In this document: positions 33,752-42,527 of the stretch, piece by piece | Layout of the letters: every line of letters starts with the position of its first letter | Position numbering within the stretch: the stretch's first letter is position 1 | DNA from: Bacillota bacterium | GTDB taxonomy: Bacteria > Bacillota > Bacilli > Paenibacillales > NBRC-103111 | NCBI GenBank assembly: GCA_023386955.1 | Contig: JAEWIS010000049.1 | Span: 24,181 to 88,180, forward strand | DNA length: 64,000 nt | Direction: 5' to 3' | Program-made: the position numbers and the translations under genes | The notes under the pieces: model-generated | Seen by the model: the letters and a program-made list of their open reading frames with translations, nothing else | The model's database searches: none | What the model was told of the DNA's origin: nothing

Positions 33752-33795
33752 GATGCCTGCAGGGCAGCTTGTTATCCTTACGGCCCTGCGGCATC
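33752..33795 (-). promoter_or_regulatory. Leader hairpin before the alpha/beta hydrolase gene
   Basis: GATGCCTGCAGGGC (33752-33765) and GCCCTGCGGCATC (33783-33795) are inverted arms with one bulged base and a 17-base loop. They sit between the predicted promoter and the ribosome site, so the mRNA should begin with this hairpin. No run of T follows, so it is not a terminator; it may protect the 5' end or bind a factor. Confidence 0.5.
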
Positions 33796-33799
33796 TATT

Positions 33800-33829
33800 A
33801 TTATAAACACAGCCTTGGCCGGTAATCAA
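33800..33829 (-). promoter_or_regulatory. Predicted promoter of the alpha/beta hydrolase gene
   Basis: On the minus strand TTGATT (33829 to 33824) and a perfect TATAAT (33805 to 33800) are separated by 18 bases. Confidence 0.55.
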
Positions 33830-33836
33830 AAGTGCA

Positions 33837-33865
33837 TTGACAACCGGAAGCTTCACAAGTAAATT
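33837..33865 (+). promoter_or_regulatory. Predicted promoter of the DUF1304 gene
   Basis: A perfect TTGACA (33837-33842), a 17-base spacer and TAAATT (33860-33865). The -10 element runs directly into a 33-base palindrome. Confidence 0.6.
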
Positions 33866-33896
33866 AGTTTTATAAAATACAATTTTATAAAACTAA
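33864..33896. promoter_or_regulatory. Perfect 33-base palindrome overlapping the DUF1304 promoter
   Basis: TTAGTTTTATAAAAT (33864-33878) and ATTTTATAAAACTAA (33882-33896) are perfect 15-base inverted arms with a 3-base spacer. It starts in the -10 element and covers the expected transcription start. It is AT-only apart from two G/C pairs, so it is a likely repressor operator rather than a terminator. DUF1304 genes in Firmicutes are often near MarR or TetR regulators, but none is adjacent here. Confidence 0.7.
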
Positions 33897-33938
33897 TCCA
33901 TACCGGGAATCGTCCGGTATCCGAAAGGAATGTGGGAA

Positions 33939-34310
33939 ATGAATACGGTTAGTATGATTCTTGTGGCCTTGGTCGCTCTTCTGCATGTGTACATACTGGT
34001 GCTGGAGATGTTCCTGTGGACCGGCACCAGCGCACGCCGAACCTTCGGCACCACCGAAACCTTCGCCCGGGAGACCAAATCCCTGGCCGCCAATCAGGGG
34101 CTGTACAACGGCTTTCTCGCAGCCGGGCTAATCTGGGGGCTGCTGCACCCGGATCCGGGCTTTGCCTTCCAGCTCCAGCTGTTTTTCCTGCTTTGTGTCG
34201 CCGCAGCAGCAGTATACGGCGGTTTAACAGCCAACAGATCGATTTTGCTGAAGCAGGGAGCCCCCGCGGTACTGGCACTGGCTGCGGTCGTAACCGCCCA
34301 TTTCCTGTAA
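33939..34310 (+). CDS. DUF1304 family membrane protein
   Basis: About 123 residues with four hydrophobic helices. The opening 'ALLHVYILVLEMFLWT' and the loop 'RTFGTTETFARETKSLAANQ' followed by 'GLYNGFLAAGL' are diagnostic for DUF1304. The ATG at 33939 has AAAGGA about 9 bases upstream; an in-frame ATG three codons earlier is less well placed. The function of the family is not established. It is alone on its transcript and its promoter is covered by a perfect palindrome, so it is probably tightly repressed. It ends 10 bases from the convergent HEAT-like gene. Confidence 0.85.
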   Translation: MNTVSMILVALVALLHVYILVLEMFLWTGTSARRTFGTTETFARETKSLAANQGLYNGFLAAGLIWGLLHPDPGFAFQLQLFFLLCVAAAAVYGGLTANRSILLKQGAPAVLALAAVVTAHFL

Positions 34311-34320
34311 GCGGCATGTA

Positions 34321-37300
34321 CTAATCCGCAGTCTCAATGTCCAGCGCCATGGTGCGAACCATCGCATCCGGGTGAGTCCGGCAGTCCCTCAGCCGTCCGG
34401 CGCTGGCCGCATTCCATTCCAGTGCCTCCCCTGCCGCCTTAAGCGCCGGGAGAGCGATCGCCAGCGCCATGGCCCCTCCTTGTTGACGTAGGGCATCTAC
34501 AACAGCCAACAGGGGTTCCGGCTGCCAATATCCCTTGCAGTTCCCTAGACTCTGATCCATCTGCTTATAAGCCTCCAAGAAAAGATACGGCTGCTTGCCA
34601 AGGCACTGAGCCACTTGAGTCAAACCGTCAACGGCCGCCTCCTCCTTGCCCCAGTCCACGGCTGCAATATGCAGGGTGATGACCAGATGCTGAAGGGCTT
34701 CGTGAGGGGAAAGACACTCGATCATCCCTTGGTACAAAGGAATCAGGTCGAGTCTTACACTTATGGGCAAAGCGGTCATCTGCCCGGTCAGACTCTTCAG
34801 TCTGTGCCGGTGGGGCAGGTCTTGTTGCCGGGAGGCGTTCCATTCCTCCCGTATGGGCGCCTCTGCCAGATACCGGACAACCTCCAATACCCGGTCATTC
34901 ACCTTGCCATCCCGCGCTGCCTCGATCAGCAGGAACATGGCGGGCGACCATCGGGAGCTATCGTCCAGATTCACGAGCGCCTTAGCGGCCACCTCCGCAA
35001 TCGCGTCCTCATGCCCCTCGGTCCATTGGGCCAGAGCGTGGAGAGCCCCATGTCCCAGCGCCGGCTCCTCATGAGCAGCTGACTTCAGGAAATAGGTCAA
35101 ATAGCGTGCTCTGTATGGAGCGGGAAGCTCCCCGGGACGCTGCTTCAGCAAGCTGACGGCAATATCATACTCCGGGGATGCTGCGAGGGTATCCAGCACC
35201 ATCCAGCTTCTTTCATCCTCCAGGAGCTGCCTGGCTGCATGTCCGATGGCTATCAATACGTCCTTATGCACCTTGGGATTTCCAAACTCCTCCAGCAGCA
35301 GAGTCATGCTGTTGGGCAGCCGGAACAGGCCCAGAAGGCGGACGGCCTCCTTGCGAACGGTTATCTTCAGCTTGTCCCGGTTGAGGAGCTTTTCCAGAAG
35401 CTCTGCCAAAAGATGCGGACTTACCCTGCTGGCGCAGCGGGGGATGGCATACATGGCGACTCTGGCCCGGTCTCCGTCCAAATGCTCCAGCAGGAGGGGA
35501 AGGGCTCTCTCCGGCTCCTCCGTCAAGGACAGTGCATGCAGGGCTGCCTCTGCCATAAAGACTTCCTTGTGATTCAGAAGTTTGGGCAGCAGCTCCGGCC
35601 AAAGATCAGGCAGCCGTGCCATGCTTTGAACCGCCTGGGCACGTTCCTGAAGCACCCGTTTTTCATCCAAGGCAACCCGTTCCAGCAAGGCACGAAAGGC
35701 CTGCTGCTGGCGGGGCAGCCAGCGGTGAAACCCATTGGCGGCCGGAAGCAGATAGACGGTTTTGCCGGACAGGAACTTGCCCTTCACCGCAGCGCCGGAC
35801 AGATAAGGGTCCAGCCATTCCTGGCGCCTCCGGTGCAGATGCTCGAATACTTCCCTCACTGTAATAAAGGATTTGTCCCGGGCCAGCAGCTCGGCCACCC
35901 GCTCATCCCGTGTGCGGGGCGCCGCCAGCCAATAACGGGCAGCTTGGGCAGCGGTGGAAGCGGATTTTGCCTTGGTGGTATCCTCCAGCATGTCCTGCAG
36001 CTTAACAAGGGAATACGCCCGTCTGCCCAGCCAATCCGCGAATTGCAGCACCAGATTGTGATTCTCCCGTTTGGCAGCTTGGGCCAGGAAGGGGCGAAGC
36101 GTCTCGAACAGCAGCTCTTCAATTCCATGGGGCAGAGACATCCGGTTAAGCCAAGGCATTGTAAGGTGACCGCTTTGTTTGACCAGCTTGGTTAATGTTC
36201 GGAGGGCAAATTGAAAAAACGCCCCCTGCGGCTCATGAACGTACCGGCCCATCAGGCTAAACGCCATTTCCTCTGCTCTTGCCCTTGTGGCATCGGAGGT
36301 ATCCCGCGCTTCCGCCAGACTGTCTACCAGCAGGTCCAGCTCCGGAATATGCTCCTCTCGGAACAGTGAGGCCGGACACCGGGCCAACTCGGCAAACACT
36401 GTCTGCCGGACCGGGTCCTGATCGTTCTTGATCCGCTTGAGGAATACCAGCGTCTTGTCCATCCCCCGCCTGGACAGCGCCGTGCTCTTTACCAGTAGGG
36501 CCAAGGCCTGGCCCCGTTCCTCCGCACTGGAGGCGGCTGCCTCTTGCTCCAGCGGCTCCCTCGCATGGCCGATCAACCGGCGGGCGGTAATGCGGACGGT
36601 TAACAGCGGATAGTCCTTAATCTGCCGGAGCCCCAGCATCCGGCTTGCTTCCTTATCACGCAGCTCATGGGGAAGCTCGTCCAGCAGTTCCTCCGGGAAA
36701 ACCCGGGCTGACCGCATCTCCTCCCCATACGCCGCCTCAAAAATGTCCGCCCGCTTGGAAGGGGCCAGAGCGTGGAGCAATTTTGCCAGATGGTAAGGCT
36801 GTTCGGGCAATAATGCAGCTATGGATTTCCATTGCTCCAGGGTGAAATAACGCCTTTTCTTCAGAACACTATGGGGAATACCATGTTTTATCAGATCGCC
36901 ACGGGCCTCGACACGAGTCAACAGCGTATGTACAGCACCTGCGTCGAAGGAAATCAGGAAGCCCAGATGCCGCCGGAGCACGGGATGCAGGATATCCTTC
37001 GGCCCCTCCCGCAAAGCACAGTCCAGCACTACCTCCGGCTTCAGCCGGCAAAGCATCTCCATGGCCGACGAAAACCGTTGCCACACATTGCCCTTTCCCC
37101 TGGATGATGCAGCTGCCAGACTGGTTCGAAAAAATGCCGCCACCTCCTCCGGATGGCGCTTCGCCAGGCTGTGCCAATTGCCGATGGCATAGCCTAGCTC
37201 CGGCAGCCATTGGCTCACCGTCTCCCTGCCGCAAGCGGGCAGCAGAATGGCCGCCTCCTTCGCGCCCCACCGGGTATTCACCTGAGGCAGCAGACGTTCC

Positions 37301-37683
37301 GCCAGCTCCTGCCGGCTGCCCAGAGACAGATTGTGCAGGAAGTGGCGCCGGCTTTCCTGGGACAGCTGCTCCAGATTCCCCTCTATCTCCTCTGCAGGAG
37401 CGGCTTGTGCCAACAGCCCCGCCGCCCGTTTACGGACACCGGCTGCCCGGTGGCGGACCGCCTCCAGCATCACCGCAGCGTTGGCCGTAGCCTCCGCCCC
37501 GGTCAAAGCCAGATGGGCCTCATATGCACCATCCTCCAGCAGCGCGGAGAGCAGCCGGGAATACGCCGCAGCGTCCGTGCTCTCACGGCCCAGTTGGGCC
37601 ACGTGCCTCATCCGGGCCGAATACCCCAGCCCGTCCAACTCCTCCAGCAGCTTCCTTTTATCCGGATGATTCTTATTGAACAT
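34321..37683 (-). CDS. Large helical HEAT-like repeat protein
   Basis: 1120 residues, soluble, with no signal peptide or membrane helix. The sequence is almost entirely short amphipathic helix pairs with Leu/Ala spacing and recurrent 'ALLEHLDGD', 'VRKEAVRLLGLFRL', 'VRKRAAGLLAQAAP' segments typical of HEAT or armadillo solenoids. No enzymatic motif was found. It is a long single gene on the minus strand, with a 364-base noncoding stretch upstream. Proteins like this are scaffolds; a specific role cannot be assigned. Several long open frames on the opposite strand are shadows of its GC-rich codons. Confidence 0.75.
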   Translation of the reverse strand: MFNKNHPDKRKLLEELDGLGYSARMRHVAQLGRESTDAAAYSRLLSALLEDGAYEAHLALTGAEATANAAVMLEAVRHRAAGVRKRAAGLLAQAAPAEEIEGNLEQLSQESRRHFLHNLSLGSRQELAERLLPQVNTRWGAKEAAILLPACGRETVSQWLPELGYAIGNWHSLAKRHPEEVAAFFRTSLAAASSRGKGNVWQRFSSAMEMLCRLKPEVVLDCALREGPKDILHPVLRRHLGFLISFDAGAVHTLLTRVEARGDLIKHGIPHSVLKKRRYFTLEQWKSIAALLPEQPYHLAKLLHALAPSKRADIFEAAYGEEMRSARVFPEELLDELPHELRDKEASRMLGLRQIKDYPLLTVRITARRLIGHAREPLEQEAAASSAEERGQALALLVKSTALSRRGMDKTLVFLKRIKNDQDPVRQTVFAELARCPASLFREEHIPELDLLVDSLAEARDTSDATRARAEEMAFSLMGRYVHEPQGAFFQFALRTLTKLVKQSGHLTMPWLNRMSLPHGIEELLFETLRPFLAQAAKRENHNLVLQFADWLGRRAYSLVKLQDMLEDTTKAKSASTAAQAARYWLAAPRTRDERVAELLARDKSFITVREVFEHLHRRRQEWLDPYLSGAAVKGKFLSGKTVYLLPAANGFHRWLPRQQQAFRALLERVALDEKRVLQERAQAVQSMARLPDLWPELLPKLLNHKEVFMAEAALHALSLTEEPERALPLLLEHLDGDRARVAMYAIPRCASRVSPHLLAELLEKLLNRDKLKITVRKEAVRLLGLFRLPNSMTLLLEEFGNPKVHKDVLIAIGHAARQLLEDERSWMVLDTLAASPEYDIAVSLLKQRPGELPAPYRARYLTYFLKSAAHEEPALGHGALHALAQWTEGHEDAIAEVAAKALVNLDDSSRWSPAMFLLIEAARDGKVNDRVLEVVRYLAEAPIREEWNASRQQDLPHRHRLKSLTGQMTALPISVRLDLIPLYQGMIECLSPHEALQHLVITLHIAAVDWGKEEAAVDGLTQVAQCLGKQPYLFLEAYKQMDQSLGNCKGYWQPEPLLAVVDALRQQGGAMALAIALPALKAAGEALEWNAASAGRLRDCRTHPDAMVRTMALDIETAD

Positions 37684-37735
37684 GACAATTCCCTCCGTTC
37701 GAAATGTAGGCTATTGACTCCGAGGAATGCGCACA

Positions 37736-37926
37736 CACCGTGCCGGACACAGGGTACGCTATTCGATGAAAAAGCGGAGTTTTTTGCATTACACGGACCG
37801 TAGCTCCGCTATTTTACAAAAATGATCGGGTTTGAATGATTACATGGAGTAATAACGCTTCCTGGGTCCGGTAAAAGCCAAAAACGCCCAAAAATGTTGA
37901 TTTAACGGATCTATAGTCCGTAACAG
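37736..37926. repeat. Loose palindromic repeats in the 364-base gap 37684-38047
   Basis: The gap holds no gene. Short imperfect palindromes recur: near 37792 (ACGG and TCCG arms), near 37854 (a weak copy with GTCCGG), and near 37904 (ACGGA and TCCGT arms around 7 bases). AGCGGAG at 37773-37779 also pairs with CTCCGCT at 37804-37810. The resemblance between copies is modest and no clear period is present. Confidence 0.35.
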
Positions 37927-37994
37927 AAGACAAATTTGCCTTTTCTTAAGAAAATCTTTGGCTTTCTCCACCTTTTTGTTTATGAAATGTTCCT

Positions 37995-38000
37995 TATAAT
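37995..38000 (+). promoter_or_regulatory. Candidate -10 element for the glycosyltransferase gene
   Basis: A perfect TATAAT 47 bases before the ATG. The expected -35 position is T-rich without a clear TTGACA. Confidence 0.35.
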
Positions 38001-38047
38001 GGTCTTACAAACATCACGGCTTCTTCTAACATCGAAAGGAACAAAAC

Positions 38048-39280
38048 ATGGATTCCTCAACCTTCACTCTTGCAGCTCATCTCATCAAGTGGCTTGGTTT
38101 CCTGACAAGCGTATACGGCGTATATTTTGTTGTCCTGGCCCTTTGGGGGGAATGGCGAAAAAAAATAAAGCCGCAAAAGGGCGCTGTGCCGCCGGAAACC
38201 CGGTTTGCCTTGTTCATCGCGGCCCGCAACGAAGCGGATGTGATCGGGAATTTGATTGCCAGCCTGCAGCGGCAGAACTACCCTGCGGAGCTGTACGATA
38301 TTTATGTCGCTCCCAATAATTGTACGGACCATACGCGAGGGATTGCTGCGGCCTGCGGTGCCCGCATTTTTGACCCAGTCGGGGAAATTCGGTCCAAGGG
38401 AGATGTGCTGACCCAATTTATTAGAGCATGTATGACCGAAAACAAATACGATGCCATCTGCGTCTTCGATGCAGACAACATCGTCCATCCGGACTTCCTG
38501 CAGCATATGAACCGGGCCAGGCAGTCAGGCGCCCAGGTTGCCCAAGGCTTCAAAAACAGCAAAAATCCCGGAGACAATGCCGTAGCTGCCAGCTTCTCCA
38601 TCTACTTCTGGATCATTGACCGGTTTTACAATTCAAGCCGTGAAGCCTTGGGCCTGTCCAGCTTTGTCACTGGCACCGGATTTATGGCTACCCTTCCCTT
38701 CTTGGAGAAATTGGGGGGCTGGAACACCCGGACGATTACAGAGGACTATGAGTTCAGCGCCCAGTGCGTGCTTGCAGGTGAACGGGTGCATTATGTAGGC
38801 GATGCCATTGTATACGATGAGCAGCCACTTACCTTTACCCAATCCTGGAAGCAGCGAAGACGGTGGAGCACGGGCAATTTTGACAGCTCCCGATATTACC
38901 TCAAGGATTTGTGCAAAGAAGCGGTCTGCCGCCGCAGCATCCTTTGCTTGGATTTGACCATGACATATTTGAGCCCGGTTATCTTCGTGCTGTCGGCCCT
39001 TGGGCTGGCGGGGCAAACCCTCCTGGGAAAATACAGCCTGGACGGCTTCTCCTTGCCGGGTCAGCCATTGCTGTGGGGACTGATGCTTTGCCTCCTGCTC
39101 GCAGCCTTGTTCACCTATAAGCAGAACAGACGGACCCTCCGCGGCTTCTGCAAGGCCTTCGGCTCCTTCCTGTTTCTGTTGGCCAGCTGGATGCCGATTA
39201 ATCTCATCACTCTCCTGAGAAAACAGCGGAAATGGGAGATGATCCCTCATACAAGGTCTATTTCGCTGGAGGAGATGTAG
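38048..39280 (+). CDS. Membrane family 2 glycosyltransferase, processive type
   Basis: 410 residues. The ATG has GAAAGGA upstream. One N-terminal helix is followed by a GT-A catalytic domain with 'FIAARNEADVIGNLI', the metal-site 'CVFDADNIVHP', the acceptor motif 'TITEDYEF' and the 'QRRRW' (QxxRW) signature of processive enzymes such as cellulose, hyaluronan and chitin synthases. Three helices close the protein. It probably polymerises or transfers sugar from a UDP-sugar to a surface polysaccharide. It is a single-gene unit with no partner polysaccharide genes nearby, so product and polymer are unknown. Confidence 0.9.
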   Translation: MDSSTFTLAAHLIKWLGFLTSVYGVYFVVLALWGEWRKKIKPQKGAVPPETRFALFIAARNEADVIGNLIASLQRQNYPAELYDIYVAPNNCTDHTRGIAAACGARIFDPVGEIRSKGDVLTQFIRACMTENKYDAICVFDADNIVHPDFLQHMNRARQSGAQVAQGFKNSKNPGDNAVAASFSIYFWIIDRFYNSSREALGLSSFVTGTGFMATLPFLEKLGGWNTRTITEDYEFSAQCVLAGERVHYVGDAIVYDEQPLTFTQSWKQRRRWSTGNFDSSRYYLKDLCKEAVCRRSILCLDLTMTYLSPVIFVLSALGLAGQTLLGKYSLDGFSLPGQPLLWGLMLCLLLAALFTYKQNRRTLRGFCKAFGSFLFLLASWMPINLITLLRKQRKWEMIPHTRSISLEEM

Positions 39281-39301
39281 AACAGCGGGTTTACGCGATT
39301 A

Positions 39302-39336
39302 TAAAAAACACCCGTCGGTCAGCTTCCGGCGGGCAC
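39302..39336 (-). terminator. Terminator of lipoprotein gene 39343-40023
   Basis: On the minus strand CCCGCCGG pairs with CCGACGGG around a 7-base loop, followed by a TGTTTTTT tract, just after the gene's stop. Confidence 0.75.
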
Positions 39337-39342
39337 ACATTG

Positions 39343-40023
39343 TTACTTGACCTTATATTCGTACTTTTCTTTTCCGATCGTGATGATCAGCACCACCGAT
39401 TTATCATCAGCAGATGCCTCCTTGGGAAGCTCGGCAAGGTAATGCAGCGTGCCGGTCTTAAGGGGCTCGATACTGGTGATATTCGTGTAGGTAAAATCCG
39501 AACCGCCTCCCTTTTCAATCGTGGAAAAGCTTTTGTAATCATATTTATCTGCGTACTTAACGGCTACTGATGCGAATTCATCTGCACCCCCGGCAGAGCT
39601 CTTCAGGCTTTTGATGCTGATGACCGTGTCCAAATAGATATTCGCAGGGTCCTTCACCTCATAATAAGTATAGAGGGATGCCGGCTTGGGCGGCATTACC
39701 TTGGCGGTAAACTCTGTTTTCACTAATGTGATTTCGGCGTAATCGTTGATCGTCAAAGGTGTGCCGGATTCAATCGTTTTCATCTTCGAGGCAGCGGGAG
39801 ACGGACTCGGTTTGGCGGTTACGCCCCCTGCTGCACTGGCACTACCTTCTTTTCCACTTGCAGAAAGCTGCTCCTTGAGTTGTTTGTTCTCAGCGGTCAG
39901 CTGCTCCACAAGCGCTTTGGTTTTCACCAATTCATCCGAATCCGATGCTGTGCCGGAACAGCCTGCGGCGATGGATGCCGAAATGGCGATTGCACCAAAC
40001 ACTTTGACATATTTGCTCATCAT
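39343..40023 (-). CDS. Lipoprotein of unknown function
   Basis: 226 residues. The lipobox 'AAGC' (cysteine 22) follows a short signal peptide, so the protein should be anchored to the outer face of the membrane. A coiled-coil stretch 'LVEQLTAENKQLKEQL' (about 38-53) and a Ser/Pro/Ala-rich linker precede a beta-rich domain (about 85-226) with 'YTYYEVKDPANIYLDTVISI'. This fold pattern resembles telomeric-repeat-like extracellular Ig-type DUF domains common in Bacillales lipoproteins, but I cannot name it. The two adjacent ATG codons are both usable. A second lipoprotein lies upstream. Confidence 0.78.
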   Translation of the reverse strand: MMSKYVKVFGAIAISASIAAGCSGTASDSDELVKTKALVEQLTAENKQLKEQLSASGKEGSASAAGGVTAKPSPSPAASKMKTIESGTPLTINDYAEITLVKTEFTAKVMPPKPASLYTYYEVKDPANIYLDTVISIKSLKSSAGGADEFASVAVKYADKYDYKSFSTIEKGGGSDFTYTNITSIEPLKTGTLHYLAELPKEASADDKSVVLIITIGKEKYEYKVK

Positions 40024-40127
40024 AACACTCTCCAGTTTTTCCAGATGCTCTTAAATTTCACTAGACATCATATCAAACGGAAGAACATTATGGAAGCCGT
40101 TCATAGATATATCAAATTTCCATTCCC

Positions 40128-40793
40128 CTATGGCTTACCCCCAGCCTCTACCGTGGAAAGCATCACCTGAACAGGCTGGGCAAACTGTGCCGAAGCTTCT
40201 CCCTTCGGATTGTGGAGGCGGAACAAAAAGGGGTCCCCGTTCTCCGATTTCCACACCATGTAATCCCATACCCCTTCCATCGCAGAAACCTGCAGATACA
40301 GCTCCGTAAATCTCAGCGGATGCTCCACCAGCTCCCCGGTATATTCCCTGGTCTCCCCGAACTTTGCCAGCTCCTCCTGCCCCTGCTTGCGGAGTGCCTC
40401 CACCGAAAAGCCTGTGGGCAGCGGCTCGATTACAGCGTAATAATCCGGATCTGCTGCAAGCGAAAGCCGTCCTTGCGCCGCGTCGTAGGTAAACCCGTCG
40501 AACATGTAGAAGGAGTACCCTGGGCCTTGCTGCAGCTTCGCCTCCTTCTTCTGGTATCCCTCTGATGTCATCACCTCTATGGAACGGGCAGCTGGCCGCG
40601 CTCCCGCAGTCGAACTTGGCGACATGCTGACGGCGGGTGTACCCAAGGAACCCGACACCGTGGGAGCAGGCGTATCAGCAGCCGTACCCGCGGGAGATTG
40701 ACCCGGAGCTGCCGACTCTCCGGAGCAAGCAGCAAGCAAAAACGAAATAGACAGGGCAGCGCCTTGCATAAAGGATGTACGCCAATGTTTCAT
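40128..40793 (-). CDS. Lipoprotein of unknown function
   Basis: About 221 residues. ATG at 40793 has a strong AGGAGGT site 7 bases upstream. The signal peptide ends at the lipobox 'LLAACS'. A Pro/Ser/Ala/Thr-rich spacer (about 30-70) leads to a domain with 'YSFYMFDGFTYDAAQGRLSL' and 'YYAVIEPLPTGFSVEALRKQ', ending 'VQVMLSTVEAGG'. I do not recognise the domain. It is transcribed divergently from selO and lies upstream of another lipoprotein gene with a 104-base gap. Confidence 0.78.
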   Translation of the reverse strand: MKHWRTSFMQGAALSISFLLAACSGESAAPGQSPAGTAADTPAPTVSGSLGTPAVSMSPSSTAGARPAARSIEVMTSEGYQKKEAKLQQGPGYSFYMFDGFTYDAAQGRLSLAADPDYYAVIEPLPTGFSVEALRKQGQEELAKFGETREYTGELVEHPLRFTELYLQVSAMEGVWDYMVWKSENGDPFLFRLHNPKGEASAQFAQPVQVMLSTVEAGGKP

Positions 40794-40935
40794 ATGATGC
40801 ACCTCCTGTTGAAGTTAACATTGAAGTAACCGTTTTGGGAGAGGGCAAATCATTCGCATCTGAACCGGAATATTTATACAATGAAGGTACACGCTATAGG
40901 GAGCTGAAAATTTGCTGCAGAAGGTGGGATGATCC

Positions 40936-42414
40936 GTGTCTGAGCAAGAAGCAAAAGTAGAAGCCGGATGGAAGCTGGACAACAGCTATTCCCGGCTGCC
41001 CCAAGTCTTTTTTTCCAAACAAAACCCGACCGCTGTGAGCACTCCGGAGCTGGCGGTGCTCAATGAGCCGCTTGCTGCTGAGCTGGGACTAAATGTTCGT
41101 GAGCTGCGGCAGGAAACCGGAGTAGCTGTGTTTGCCGGGAACCGGATACCTGAGGGAGCCATGCCTCTTGCACAAGCATATGCAGGGCATCAATTCGGAT
41201 ATTTTACCATGCTGGGGGACGGTAGAGCCTTGCTGCTTGGCGAGCAGATCACCCCCGCGGGACAACGGGTGGATATCCAGCTTAAGGGCTCGGGCAGAAC
41301 TTCCTATTCCCGCCGCGGTGACGGCCGGGCCGCCCTTGGCCCCATGCTCCGGGAGTATATTATCAGCGAAGCTATGTATGCCTTGGGCATTCCGACAACA
41401 CGCAGTCTTGCCGTGGTGGCCACCGGCGAGCCGGTGATCCGCGAAACGGTACTGCCCGGCGCCGTTCTGACCCGGGTCGCAGCCAGTCACTTGCGGGTGG
41501 GCACCTTTCAATACGCGGCGAACCGGGGGAGCACCGATGAGCTTCGGGCTCTGGCGGATTATGCACTTCAGCGGCATTTTCCCGATGTGAAGGCAGAAGG
41601 AAGAGAACGGTATCTTGCCCTACTCCATGAGGTAATCAAGCGGCAAGCCAGCCTCATTGCCCAATGGCAGCGAGTCGGATTCATTCACGGAGTAATGAAT
41701 ACGGACAACATGGCCATAAGCGGAGAAACCATTGATTACGGACCCTGTGCTTTTATGGACGCCTACAGTCCTGCTACCGTATTCAGCTCCATTGACACCC
41801 ACGGGCGTTATGCATACGGCAACCAACCAGGCATCGGAGCCTGGAATGTAACCAGATTCGCCGAAGCGCTGCTGCCGCTTTTGCATGAGGATGAGGAAGA
41901 GGCCGTGAAGCTGGCGGAGGATACAATCGGGGAGTATAACGAGCTTTACCGCGGGAGTTGGCTTGTTGGCATGCGGGCCAAGCTGGGCCTTTCAAACGAG
42001 GAGCCGGAGGATGAACACTTAATCGGGGATCTGCTTCAGTGGATGGAAAAGAACCGCGCGGACTTCACCAATACCTTCCGCTCGCTCACCTTGGGCTTAA
42101 CCGAGGATTCAAGTCTTGTTCAAAGTCCCGAATTCGTCCGGTGGAAAGAACGCTGGCAGGCTAGACTCGGCAGGCAGCAAAGCACCGAAGACGCCGTACG
42201 CCAGCTGATGCGCAGTTGCAATCCGTCGGTGATCCCCCGGAACCACCGGGTTGAAGCCGCATTGGAGGCGGCGGTGGAACACGGAGATTATAGCGTGATG
42301 GAGCGCCTCCTTGCTGTGCTGGCCGCACCGTACGCGTATACACCGGAGCAGGAGGAATATAGCGCACCTCCAGAACCTTCGTCCTGTGCATATCAGACCT
42401 TCTGCGGGACCTGA
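40936..42414 (+). CDS. selO: Protein adenylyltransferase SelO (YdiU/UPF0061)
   Basis: 492 residues, GTG start with AAGGTGGG upstream. The family is a pseudokinase that transfers AMP from ATP to hydroxyl side chains of proteins, linked to redox control. Key segments are present: '[20 protein letters not shown]' (ATP-binding lysine about residue 117), '[10 protein letters not shown]', '[17 protein letters not shown]' and '[20 protein letters not shown]' with the metal-binding Asn and Asp. The C-terminus ends 'CAYQTFCGT', so the position that is selenocysteine in some eukaryotes is Cys here. Length and ends are normal for the family. It stands alone between divergent and convergent lipoprotein genes. 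Confidence 0.96.
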   Translation: MSEQEAKVEAGWKLDNSYSRLPQVFFSKQNPTAVSTPELAVLNEPLAAELGLNVRELRQETGVAVFAGNRIPEGAMPLAQAYAGHQFGYFTMLGDGRALLLGEQITPAGQRVDIQLKGSGRTSYSRRGDGRAALGPMLREYIISEAMYALGIPTTRSLAVVATGEPVIRETVLPGAVLTRVAASHLRVGTFQYAANRGSTDELRALADYALQRHFPDVKAEGRERYLALLHEVIKRQASLIAQWQRVGFIHGVMNTDNMAISGETIDYGPCAFMDAYSPATVFSSIDTHGRYAYGNQPGIGAWNVTRFAEALLPLLHEDEEEAVKLAEDTIGEYNELYRGSWLVGMRAKLGLSNEEPEDEHLIGDLLQWMEKNRADFTNTFRSLTLGLTEDSSLVQSPEFVRWKERWQARLGRQQSTEDAVRQLMRSCNPSVIPRNHRVEAALEAAVEHGDYSVMERLLAVLAAPYAYTPEQEEYSAPPEPSSCAYQTFCGT

Positions 42415-42450
42415 AGCAGAAGCAGCATGAAATATCTACAAGATTCACAA

Positions 42451-42510
42451 AAAAACCGTCTTTTCGAAAATGGTTGTGGTAACCTCCATTTTTTAGAAAA
42501 GACGGTTTTT
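42451..42510. terminator. Strong bidirectional terminator between selO and a lipoprotein gene
   Basis: AAAAACCGTCTTTTC (42451-42465) is a perfect complement of GAAAAGACGGTTTTT (42496-42510), with a second inner pairing of AAAATGG and CCATTTT. A and T runs at both ends allow use by both convergent genes. Confidence 0.9.
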
Positions 42511-42527
42511 AACTTGGTTAAGAACGT

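Noticed and set aside
35239..36195. 318-codon plus-strand frame opposite the HEAT-like gene
   Set aside because: Shadow frame; no start signal and low-complexity Gln/Leu/Pro composition typical of antisense of helical genes.
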